Source of the DNA: Diabrotica undecimpunctata
Taxonomy: Eukaryota > Arthropoda > Insecta > Coleoptera > Chrysomelidae
Reading direction: 5' to 3'
Length of the DNA stretch: 64,000 nucleotides
Assembly: GCF_040954645.1 (NCBI RefSeq)
Contig: NC_092813.1
Location: 21,769,235 to 21,833,234 of the forward strand
The translations under genes and the position numbers were made by a program. The notes under the pieces are model-generated. The model did no database searches, had not been told where the DNA came from, and saw only the letters and a program-made list of their open reading frames with translations. Below, piece after piece: positions 1 through 8,957 of this stretch. The first letter of the stretch is position 1. Each line of letters opens with the position of its first letter.

Positions 1-265
1 TCATCTATATTGACAATTCAGACATACATTATACATTTTAAAGTAGACAACTTTAAAATGATATTGCCAATATTGTTGAGTTGCGTTCCTGGGACGACTT
101 TACTTATAAGATAGTTCATTCGATTACATGAAATCAACTTTAACGTGAGAATATCCGTCAGAAAAAATCATAACATGTAATTCGTCTTTAAAAAGACAAA
201 TACATGCCATGATGACAGTAAAATTCTCCCGTTAGTGATTCCATAGTAAATTATGAGGGAAAAAC
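1..265 (+). repeat. PLE inverted terminal repeat, left arm
   Basis: About 264 bp, nearly identical to the reverse complement of 2466-2729, starting TCATCTATATTGACAATTC and ending at TTATGAGGGAAAAA. The near-perfect match over the whole length implies a recent insertion or homogenised arms. Confidence 0.92.
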
Positions 266-399
266 CAGGAAAAAACCTCATAATACTATCCCGACATGGT
301 AAGTATTTGATCTTGCATTTAGTTTACCTTCAATAAATACCAAATTCCGACTTTATATGTTTGTTATTTAAAAAATATAAATGATGTATTCTCTATATG

Positions 400-2508
400 T
401 TACTGACTTACCAATACTGGTATTTTCCTTTTAATAACTTCCTCTTTCAATATGGGTAACCAGATCCTACTACATTCTGCCGAGGAATTCGCGACGCAAT
501 TGGTCTCATTTAGCATAATTAGAGCCGCTTCTTTGATTTTTCTCTTTTTACCATCAGTTTCTTTTAGGACTATATTTGAATCATTCCATTGAACCCTATG
601 TTCATTATCCCATGCATGTTTACATATTTGAAATCTATCAAATTCTCTATTTTTAATATAGGATTGATGTTCACTTATTCTAACATTTAATGGCCTTGAT
701 GTTTCACCTAAATAAAACTGATCGCATTCACAAGGTATTTTATAAATGCAATTCTTTGTCCTTTCTTGTTCATTGTTAGGTTTGGTTTTGGACAAAATAG
801 ATCTCAACGTGTTTGTTGTTTTGAATGTTGTTGAAATGTTGAATTTATTTCCTATCCTTTTAAGCTTTTCCGATAATCCTTTTATGTATGGTATTGTTAT
901 TTTCCTCGTATTATTCCGTGTATATGCTGTAGGATCTCGTTCTAAGTTGTTTTGTTCTATTCGATCGATTGTTGAAAATTCCTTATTTATAAACGATAAA
1001 GGATAATCATTTTTTAATAAAACAGTTGTTAACAAATGTTTCTCCTCCAAGAACGAATTTTCGTTAGAACAAGTAATTTTGGCTCTATCGTATAAGGATT
1101 TAATGATTCCCTTTTTAATATTAATATTGTGATTTGATTTGAAATTTAAATATCTGTTGGTCTGTGTTGGTTTTCTATACACCTGAGTTTCGTATCCAGT
1201 ATCGTTCTTAGAGATTAAAACATCCAGAAAAGGTAATGTGTTATTATATTCCTTTTCCATGGTAAATGTTATTGTCTCTTCTTTATCGTTTATATCATTT
1301 AGGAATGTGTCCAACAACTCTGATCCATGAGGCCATATTGAGAATACATCATCTACATATCTCCACCATACTGAGGGTTTTAAATTTTGTTTAGAAATAA
1401 TATTTGTTTCAAAATCTTCCATAAATATATCGGCTAATAATGGAGATAAACTAGAGCCCATTGCTAGTCCAAAACTTTGTTTATAGAATTCATTATTTAG
1501 TTGAAAATATGTATTATCAGTACATACTGTTATTAACTCCATTATAGCTGATATATTTAGTCTTGTTCTAGTTGCCAATGTATCATCACTCTCTAATTTT
1601 GTCTTGACTATATTTAAAGTCTTATCTAATGGCACATTCGTAAATAAACTATTTATGTCAAAACTTACTAAAGTATTATTTGAATTAAATTCAATATTTG
1701 ATAATTTATTTGAAAAATGTTGTGTATTTTTTATAAATGTGTCATTTTTATTTGCAATTGGTTTTAAAATATTTAATAAAAATTTTGATAGTTCACTACA
1801 AGGAGAATTCATGGTACTACAAATGGGTCTAAGTGGTATATTCGTTTTATGAATTTTCGGTACTCCATAAAAATGAGGGGTCTTACTATAATGAGGTGTA
1901 ATTAATCTTCTCTGATAACTGGGTAAACAATCTTTAAACTTGAAAAAAGTTCTATATATTTTGTTTTCCAAAGGTTTTGTTGGATCCTTTGTTAATTTTG
2001 TGTAAGGTGCGTTTATTATTAGATCTTTAATTTTGTTTTCATATTGAATTCTATCCATTACCACAGTTGCATTCCCCTTGTCTGCTGGAAGGATGATTAT
2101 GGAGTCGTCATTTTTTAAAGTTCTTATAGACTTTAGTTCCTCTTTGCTTATGTTTTGTTCAATTTTATTAGACTTTTCCAATTCAAGCTTACATAATACT
2201 CTGTATTCTTCCTTTTCATGGGTTGGTAAACATTGAGATATTTTTTCCACTGAGCTTATTATGTCTAATTTTGGTATTGATGGCTGAGTAACAGCAAAGT
2301 TTAGACCCTTTGACCGTATTAAATTCTCCGTTGCATTTAAATGTCTATTTGATATATTGACAACTGTCGCTAAAATGTCATTATTTCTATTTAGGTTATC
2401 TAAAGTGTGTATACTGTTTTGTTCTAATAGAATATTAAATTTATTTAAATGTGTATTTAAATTTTTTTTTCCCTCATAATTTACTATGGAATCACTAACG
2501 GGAGAATT
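400..2508 (-). CDS. PLE reverse transcriptase with GIY-YIG endonuclease
   Basis: Open frame of about 700 codons. Numbering from a GTG at 2250 (616 aa to the stop), the PLE block PADKGN is at 55-60, RT motif A SFDINSLF at 196-203, motif B GLAMGSSLSP at 261-270, and the catalytic YVDD at 298-301. A Cys-containing GIY-YIG-like domain (IYKIPCEC...YLGETSRPLNVR) begins near 502. The product would reverse-transcribe the element RNA at a nicked chromosomal site. The frame stays open upstream of 2250 into the right terminal repeat, to an in-frame TAA at 2509-2511, and that extension looks coding (SKGLNFAVTQ). No ATG occurs before residue 65, which is downstream of PADKGN, so the start is unresolved: non-AUG, spliced, or supplied by an upstream copy. 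There is no stop or frameshift, unlike most ORFs in this window. Confidence 0.9.
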   Translation of the reverse strand, partial: NSPVSDSIVNYEGKKNLNTHLNKFNILLEQNSIHTLDNLNRNNDILATVVNISNRHLNATENLIRSKGLNFAVTQPSIPKLDIISSVEKISQCLPTHEKEEYRVLCKLELEKSNKIEQNISKEELKSIRTLKNDDSIIILPADKGNATVVMDRIQYENKIKDLIINAPYTKLTKDPTKPLENKIYRTFFKFKDCLPSYQRRLITPHYSKTPHFYGVPKIHKTNIPLRPICSTMNSPCSELSKFLLNILKPIANKNDTFIKNTQHFSNKLSNIEFNSNNTLVSFDINSLFTNVPLDKTLNIVKTKLESDDTLATRTRLNISAIMELITVCTDNTYFQLNNEFYKQSFGLAMGSSLSPLLADIFMEDFETNIISKQNLKPSVWWRYVDDVFSIWPHGSELLDTFLNDINDKEETITFTMEKEYNNTLPFLDVLISKNDTGYETQVYRKPTQTNRYLNFKSNHNINIKKGIIKSLYDRAKITCSNENSFLEEKHLLTTVLLKNDYPLSFINKEFSTIDRIEQNNLERDPTAYTRNNTRKITIPYIKGLSEKLKRIGNKFNISTTFKTTNTLRSILSKTKPNNEQERTKNCIYKIPCECDQFYLGETSRPLNVRISEHQSYIKNREFDRFQICKHAWDNEHRVQWNDSNIVLKETDGKKRKIKEAALIMLNETNCVANSSAECSRIWLPILKEEVIKRKIPVLVSQ

Positions 2509-2729
2509 TTACTGTCATCATGGCATGTATTTGTCTTTTTAAAGACGAATTACATGTTATGATTTTTTCTGACGGATATTCTCACGTTAAAGTTGATTTC
2601 ATGTAATCGAATGAACTATCTTATAAGTAAAGTCGTCCCAGGAACGCAACTCAACAATATTGGCAATATCATTTTAAAGTTGTCTACTTTAAAATGTATA
2701 ATGTATGTCTGAATTGTCAATATAGATGA
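2466..2729 (-). repeat. PLE inverted terminal repeat, right arm
   Basis: Reverse complement of 1-265, ending AATATAGATGA. The 5' part of the RT reading frame overlaps its inner end. Confidence 0.92.
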
Positions 2730-2804
2730 GTCAGATAAAATTAAATTATTAGAAGAATTTTTCACTAAGTAACAAAAACAAAATTTGTTTAATTTACTAA
2801 TGTT

Positions 2805-2852
2805 TGTATTTTGAGAACGATTTCCGAAGTGGAAATTGAAACGTCAATAAAT
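2805..2852 (+). ncRNA. Degenerate hammerhead-like motif in a PLE-type terminus
   Basis: TTGAGAA (hammerhead CUGANGA with two changes) is followed by an ATTTCC/GGAAAT hairpin, then GAAACGTC. The same ~90-bp block occurs in both arms of the inverted repeat at 40.51-40.74 kb. Helix I is weak (GTATT with AATAAA), so activity is doubtful. The block extends to about 2895 (GGCTTATTCCCATTTAAAT) and lies between the PLE and the Jockey 3' end. Confidence 0.5.
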
Positions 2853-2998
2853 GTATTTTAACCTTTGATTGTGGCTTATTCCCATTTAAATATTAATTAA
2901 AAACAATGTATTCTATAAGTTAATGTGATGAGTTTGGGTCCTGTCCCTTGGTTCTGGCGTGATGTGGTTCCCTCCAGTGAGAGAATCACGGGTCCATG

Positions 2999-5672
2999 TT
3001 ACTGGTCTGTTGGCCAACGTCGCTTTAGTCTTCTGATAACTCGATGTTGAGGTATTGCGGAAATTAATGGATTGGAGTGTGTGTTCACTTTTTGAATGTA
3101 TTGTAATTTCTTTTGCTGGTATACTTCTTTCACTGTTGAGATATTGAGATCCTCATAGATTCTTTGGTTGGTTACGTACCAGGATGCATCAACAATTGCT
3201 CTTAAGATTTTTGATTGGCATCTTTCCATAAAAGCAATATTAGATTTACTACTACAGCCCCATAGCTGTATGCCATATGTCCATATTGGTTTGATAACTG
3301 TTTTATAAATTAGAATTTTATTATTTATTGACAGCTTGGAGTTTTTTCCAATTAACCAATTGATTTCTTTTTATCTTAGTTGTATTTGTTTTCTTTTTTT
3401 GGTGATGTGTTCTTTCCAACACAGGGTTTGGTACAGGTGTAGCCCTAGGTATTTGGTTGTTTTAGTCCTGGGTATTTCCTCATTGTTGATATATATTGGT
3501 GGTGGTGTTTCTCGTCGTAAAGTAAAAGTTACGTGGGTTGACTTGTTTTCATTTATTTTTATTTTCCATTGTTTTAGCCAGTTTTCAAGATCATACAAAT
3601 AGTCTTGAAGTTGTTGTGTAGCTATGTTAATGTGTTTGTGACTTGTAAGTGCTACTGTGGCATCTGCAAATGTGCCAATTGTTACGTTATGTGATGTTGG
3701 TAGATCAGACGTATATAATCAATATAATAAAGGTCCCAGGATGCTTCCCTGTGGAATTCCCGCCTTAATGGGATGCGTTTTGGATATTTCTCCATTTACT
3801 TTTGTTCTAAACTGTCGGTTTTCCAAGTATGATGTACGTATTCGAAAGAATGGTGGTAATATTTGTTTAATTTTATAAAGAAGTCCTTTATGCCAAACCT
3901 TATCAAAAGCTTGACGTACATCTAGTGATACCATCGGGCAATATTCCTTTTCTTCTGATGCGGTATTGATTTTATCGGTTATTCGGTGGCATTGCTGGAT
4001 AGTTGAGTGTTCTCGTCGAAATCCAAACTAATAATTTGGTATCCAATCTGCGCCTGTAAAGTCTGGATCTATTCTTTTTATTAAAAGTTTTTCTAGTAAT
4101 TTGGAGATTGTTGATAACAGACTGATAAGTTGATAGGATGAGACTTCACTTGGATCCTTTCCTGGTTTTGGGAATAATAGTATTTCTGCAATTTTTAGAT
4201 TGTTAGGCCAATAATTACATCTTAATGTTGCGTTAAATATATATGTAAGGATTACTATACCCTTTTTTTGGTAATTCTTTTAGCATTTTTGGTGTTATTA
4301 GGTCAATTCCTGGTAACTTTTTGATATTCAGTCTTAAGATTTTTTCTTTAACTTCTTTGGGTGTTGTTAATTTTATTGGATTTACTGATGGTTGTTCTGA
4401 GTTTAAATAATTAATAATTTCTTGATCTTCTTCATTGTTGTGTGGTTGGAATACTGTTGCTAAATGTTCAGCAAATAATTCTGATTTTTCTTTATCGCTT
4501 CTTGCCCATTGGTTCTGTGTGTCTGTGGTTTTTCTTACTGGTGGGGATATTGCTTGAGGTTTTAAGAATGATTTGATTGGTTTCCATATTGAATGGTCGT
4601 ATCTATTAAGTTGTGTTACATATTTTTTGACTGACCATTCTCTTGCAATTTTTAGTTGTGTTTTTAATTTATTGGTTAAGCGATTGTAAAACGTTTTATC
4701 CGCTGGGTTCCGACTTTGTTGCCATTTGGCTCTTGCTCTTCTTTTTTCAGCAATGAGGTTTTTAATTTCTTATCAGATATTTATTCTTTTCTCGATTTTA
4801 TTTTTATCTGCATCGTTCGGTGTCGCTTCTTTTGCAGCGTTTTGCAATAAAGTTATAAGGTTGTTTGTAGCTGCTTCTATTTCTGAAGGGCTTTTTAGTC
4901 TTACATTTAGTTTAATGTTTTCATCCAGTATTTTTCGGTAAAGGTTCCAATCTGTTCTAGGTCCATGTAGTTTTGGAGTAGGTTGTTTGTTAATAACGCA
5001 TGTGCTAATTGTTGCAATAATTGGTGAATGATCTGAAGATAGATCATAACTTGGAACTATGTCCATTAAGGTGTTAGATATTCCTTTTATGATGCAAAAA
5101 TCTTAGAGGTCTGGTCTTTTTTTGGGGTCCGTTGGCCAGTACGTTGGTGTTCCTGTTGATAAATATGAGTATTTATTTTCTTGCAATAAGCTATAGAGCT
5201 GTCTTCCCTTTGTTGTTATTAATCTTGATCCCCAGTAAGTGTGTTTACTATTAGAGTCACCAGCTGCGATAAATTTTGGACCTAGAGTATTGAAGAAGGA
5301 TCCGAAATTGTTTTTTTTTAATATTGTGCTTTGGAGGGCAATATACTGCTGCTATTGTTATTTCGTAAGGTAATGAGCACACTTTAATTACTGTAGCTTG
5401 GATACAGTCTGTTATATAACTTTCCATCATGAAATGTTTAATTGATTGTTTGATCAAGATTGCTGTACCTCCATGGGCTGTCTTGTCTGGGTGGTTAGTA
5501 TGGTACGTTAGATAATGAGGTATTTTAAAATACGATTTGTCTGTAAAATGTGTCTCACTTATTAATAATATATCTATAAAATTTTGTTGTAGAAATATTA
5601 TCACCTCGTCCTTATGATTCAGCAGCCATTGGCGTTCCATTCAGCTATTCGTAAAAAGAATTTTATTTGCAT
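2999..5672 (-). pseudogene. Jockey ORF2 endonuclease/reverse transcriptase, broken
   Basis: Start ATG at 5672, 38 bp after the ORF1 stop; the N-terminus reads RIAEWNANG, then a frameshift near 5620 leads into LLNHKDEVIIFLQQNFIDIL and ISETHF, the AP-endonuclease start. LSSDHSPI near 5035 is the endonuclease C-terminal motif. RT pieces follow: SLDVRQAFDKVWHKGLL with GIPQGSILGPLLY at 3719-3934, NEEIPRTKTTKYLGLHL at 3371-3598, and the C-terminal KILRAIVDASWYV block at 2999-3229. The segments are in different frames, so no functional protein is made. It once nicked target DNA and primed reverse transcription. Confidence 0.88.
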
Positions 5673-5710
5673 ACGAGTTTACTTAGCATTTTTATTACCA
5701 TGCTGTTTTG

Positions 5711-7153
5711 TTACAAGATTTGATTAAACATGGCTTTGAATTCTTCTAAAAACTTCATAAGAATAGTGTTTGAATCTTGGTTATCTGAAGGAGCAGCAGG
5801 AGGTTGTCTATTACTCGCTGCATTAGCATAGCTTACATTTATTCTTACTGTATTGGGTATAAAGTTTCTGTTACGTGCTTGCGACATATTTTGGTGACGA
5901 TTATATGTAGTTTGTGCTATATTTTTATTTCTATTTAAATTACGATAATATTCGCATTCTTTATAGTTAGCTGGGTGATCTCCTCCACATAAAGCAAACG
6001 TAGCTGGTGTGTTCTTGTTCTTTTTACAGCTGTTTGTACTGTGCTGCCCTCCACATTTCACACAGACATATGGTCTATTGCAATATGTTTTTGAATGGCC
6101 ATATAATTGACATCTCATACATTGGATGATATTTTTGTTTTTGATGGGTGGTTCAATTTGTATATTGCAGTGTTGTAATTTCTGAATTTTATAAATATCT
6201 TGGTTATTGTCTGATGGTTCAAGGTCAACAAAGAACATATTTACCGGCTCTTTTGTAATCCTATGTTTAGCATTAATGATGTTTCTTACCTTATGACCCA
6301 GTTTTGTCAGTTCTTCTTTGATATCTTTTGTGGCATGTGAATAGTGAAGGTATTTAATTACGACTCTATAGGCCCTTTCTTCCTTTGGTTGATATGTGTG
6401 ATGAATAATGTTGTTCTCTCTCATATATCTTGATAATTTTCTGTATATTTCTGGATCGCTACAAATTATTTTGACTGTATTATTTGCCATAGTCCTGGTT
6501 TCGTATTGTTCAGCTTCAGCTATTTCTGTAAATTGTTTCCTCATTTCTGGGAAGTCGCTTACACCGTAAACAAATATTGGTGGTGGTTTAGGTTTTCTTG
6601 GCGCTGTTTCATTTTGATTGGTTTCATTTTCTTGGGTATTCGTTAGTGTATTATATTTGTTCGATAGTGTAATGACATCATCTTCTTTGTCTGTTTTTAC
6701 ATTTGATCTGATTTTTCTGCGTTTTGTAGTTTTACCTACTTGCCATGAGTTTTTTGTTGACACATTTGCACTTTCTGGTTCGTCATCGCTTGTTGATGAC
6801 ATTCTGTAGTATTGATGGCTATTTCTGTTATTTATATTGCTGTTGTGTGGCGCGTTTTGTTGATTTATATATTGTTCTTGATTGGGCGGAAATATCATAT
6901 TCGTCGAAGAATTGGTGGTTGGTTGATTTATTTGCATATTGTACATACCTGGTGTTTGTGATGAGATTTGTGGATAACCCTGTATATTGTTGATTTTTGA
7001 TTGACCCTGTGTGTTGTTTGGAATCTGCATTTGTGGGTAACAATTCATTTGGTTTGATGGATACTGGATTGGTAATGGCTGGCTGTTTACATTTTGCATT
7101 TGTTGGCTAACTATGTAGTTGTCGAATCCTGGTCCATTCCCAGTTGGAAACAT
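5711..7153 (-). CDS. Jockey ORF1 gag-like RNA-binding protein
   Basis: 480 aa, open from ATG at 7153. The first ~180 residues are Asn/Gln/Ser/Pro-rich and look disordered. A central block (VVIKYLHYSHATKDIKEELTKLGHKVRNIIN) matches the PRE_C2HC domain typical of Jockey gags. Zinc knuckles follow: CMRCQLYGHSKTYC (CX2CX4HX4C), then CVKCGGQHSTNSC (CX2CX3HX4C). A third is damaged: TFALCGGDH, where the family usually has a Cys in place of Phe. It would bind element RNA and form RNP particles. It remains open while its ORF2 partner is broken, so it may simply have escaped frameshift; its codon use resembles the surroundings. Confidence 0.9.
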   Translation of the reverse strand: MFPTGNGPGFDNYIVSQQMQNVNSQPLPIQYPSNQMNCYPQMQIPNNTQGQSKINNIQGYPQISSQTPGMYNMQINQPTTNSSTNMIFPPNQEQYINQQNAPHNSNINNRNSHQYYRMSSTSDDEPESANVSTKNSWQVGKTTKRRKIRSNVKTDKEDDVITLSNKYNTLTNTQENETNQNETAPRKPKPPPIFVYGVSDFPEMRKQFTEIAEAEQYETRTMANNTVKIICSDPEIYRKLSRYMRENNIIHHTYQPKEERAYRVVIKYLHYSHATKDIKEELTKLGHKVRNIINAKHRITKEPVNMFFVDLEPSDNNQDIYKIQKLQHCNIQIEPPIKNKNIIQCMRCQLYGHSKTYCNRPYVCVKCGGQHSTNSCKKNKNTPATFALCGGDHPANYKECEYYRNLNRNKNIAQTTYNRHQNMSQARNRNFIPNTVRINVSYANAASNRQPPAAPSDNQDSNTILMKFLEEFKAMFNQIL

Positions 7154-7391
7154 TATAATTAAATTACTGAATTGTTTTTAAATTTAATTTGATGAGTTTA
7201 TTGTTTTTAAGTCTATTACTAATTGATTGCTTTTTAATCACTTAACATTTACTTATCTGTTCAATTCGATAAAACCGGTCGCACGTTGATAACGGAGAAC
7301 CACCTAACGTCAGCTCGGTTTGTAGTATCGATGTGAACTACTTTCAACCATACAAAGAATAAAAGTTTTCGAATACATAAAAGTTGTTGGA

Positions 7392-8543
7392 TCAATAGTA
7401 CAGCCCAAAAATGTTGTTTGGGCATCCAAAATAGCAAACAACCGCATCTGCATCTACCTCTCCTCTAAATATATATTTGATCAATTTCTTAGCTCCCACA
7501 AATATATAAATATTGATGGTAACCAGATTGAAGTAAGAAGACTTATAACCCCTGCCCAGAGACTCATCATATCTAATGTATGTCCTACTATACCTAATAG
7601 CATAATTGAAGAGCACTTAAAAACTATGGGTATAAAATCCGCCTCCAACATGACGTTTCTACGAGTAGGTATGCAAGACTCAGAATACAGCCACGTACTC
7701 AGCTTTAGGAGGCAAATGTTCATAAGTCCTTTAGAAAATGCATCAATTCCTGACTAATTTCTAATCTCATTCGACAATACATCATATCGACTATACATTT
7801 CCATAGATGTTCTAAACTGCTCCAGATGCAAGATTGTCGGACATCACGATTCTGACTGTCCTTCTTTATCATCATCAAGTAACTCAATTAATCAAATGGA
7901 AACTGACCATCACGTGAATATACATAACTCTACCAATGAAAAATATAATCAGCTACAAGATCAACCACAAAACCAATACTAAGAAGATACCGAAACATTA
8001 ATGGAACCAGAACCCAATACCATACAAAATCACGTATCAGCTACAAAGGACCAAACCACTTCCTCACAAACAAACAATGAATTACAAATCTTGAATCAAC
8101 CAAAAATATTCCAAGATAATTCCTTAGTAATTGAAAGCGATAGAAAAACCACTGAAATTACTCCTGCAACTAAAAGACAAATATCCTCTTCTGAAATTCT
8201 TGAAAATGACCTACCTCCTCCCGATACTCAAAAACCTAAGAAAAAGCCTAAAACCCAAGAAGATATTCCAATTATTCTAAATCAAATTAAAGAAAAAATT
8301 AAAAATAGAAACCCTTCCTTTACACTTACTTTTCATGAAATACGTGATTTTCTGGCAAATTCCCTTCACTCAAAACATCCTGAACGCATTGTTAAAAATT
8401 ATTCAAATGCAAGCCAAAAAATAAAAGAAATTTTAAACTTTATATATTCTCAAATACAAAATAAAACTTTAAAAAACAATACCACCAGATTGAAGAAGAA
8501 ACTGCTTCTCAACAGTTCTTCTTCTACTGACGAAACTGACTAA
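7392..8543 (+). pseudogene. I-like ORF1 (gag) with two in-frame stops
   Basis: One frame runs from before 7400 to 8543 but has TAA at 7755-7757 and at 7980-7982. Recognisable parts are EVRRLITPAQRLIISNVCP, then the zinc knuckle CSRCKIVGHHDSDC (CX2CX4HX4C, first Cys codon at 7818), then a Gln/Asn/Thr/Lys-rich tail; 8001-8543 is still open (180 aa). I see no start codon and the 5' end appears truncated. The role would have been RNA binding and RNP assembly. Confidence 0.75.
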
Positions 8544-8586
8544 GAATCAAGTTCTCAACAATATATAGTTAACACATAAAGAGTTA

Positions 8587-8841
8587 ATGGCTAGCACATT
8601 CATATTACAGTGGAACCCCAACGGTTATTTTACACATATAGAATCCATTAAGCTTCTTATACACGAATATCTTCCTTTAGTCATATGCCTAGAAGAGACC
8701 CATTTAATTGTTGAGTGTCCAGTGTACCAGAACGAAAGAATCGCGTGTGCCCTTAGTGATAATTTAAAAAGTATACTAACGTCAAATTTACAGTTTTTAT
8801 TAAGTTATCTTAAAATGACTAAACTATATACCAGATTGTAA
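8587..8841 (+). pseudogene. I-like ORF2 remnant: endonuclease start fused to C-terminus
   Basis: ATG at 8587 gives an 84-aa product. Residues 1-41 (FILQWNPNGYFTHIESIKLL...VICLEETHLI) are the beginning of an AP-endonuclease domain. The rest (VECPVYQNERIA...SILTSNLQFLLSYLKMTKLYTRL) resembles the extreme C-terminus after RNase H, and matches in style the end of the I-like ORF at 61.7 kb. All of RT and RNase H are missing, so a large in-frame internal deletion (template switch or recombination) is inferred. Confidence 0.7.
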
Positions 8842-8957
8842 AAAATATTTTTTTATGTAACAATATGCATCTTGCTGTTTGTGTATGTCCCCCCGCTTAT
8901 AACCCTTAGTGGTTGATGCGGGTATATTTGTTTAAATAAAAAAACAAAAAAAAAACA

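Larger units (their letters stand above)
1..2729 (-). mobile_element. Penelope-like element (PLE), near-complete
   Basis: A single long reverse-strand reading frame coding RT plus a C-terminal GIY-YIG-like domain lies between two long inverted copies of one sequence (about 1-265 and 2466-2729). RT joined to GIY-YIG endonuclease and flanking pseudo-LTRs, direct or inverted, are diagnostic of Penelope-like elements. The left arm starts at the first base of the window, so the element may continue outside it. A partial copy of the terminus recurs near 12.65-12.74 kb, so the family is multicopy here. Confidence 0.9.
2896..7345 (-). mobile_element. Jockey-clade non-LTR retrotransposon, decayed
   Basis: Reverse-strand ORF1 (zinc-knuckle gag) followed by ORF2 (AP endonuclease plus RT), the standard two-ORF Jockey layout, about 4.4 kb. 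ORF2 is broken by several frameshifts and stops while ORF1 is open. The 5' end lies near 7.33-7.35 kb, next to the I-like element. The 3' end is just below 2999; I see no clear poly(A) there, and it abuts a PLE-type terminus. Confidence 0.85.
7381..8957 (+). mobile_element. I-clade-like non-LTR retrotransposon, internally deleted
   Basis: Forward ORF1 with a zinc knuckle, then an ORF2 whose endonuclease start is fused to its C-terminal end, then a 3' UTR containing GGTTGATGCGG and an A-rich tail at about 8929-8957. The same GGTTGATGCGG 3' UTR motif occurs (minus strand) in the I-like copies at 19.39 and 59.37 kb. The tail abuts truncated BEL pol at 8958, so it probably inserted into, or marks the deletion edge of, the BEL element. 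Confidence 0.75.

Noticed and set aside
1..265. Hammerhead within the Penelope inverted arms
   Set aside because: CTGACGGA occurs but no GAAA with a matching helix II follows on either strand.
746..1006. Plus-strand frames inside the Penelope RT (also 1604-1852)
   Set aside because: They are antisense shadows of an intact, motif-rich RT frame.
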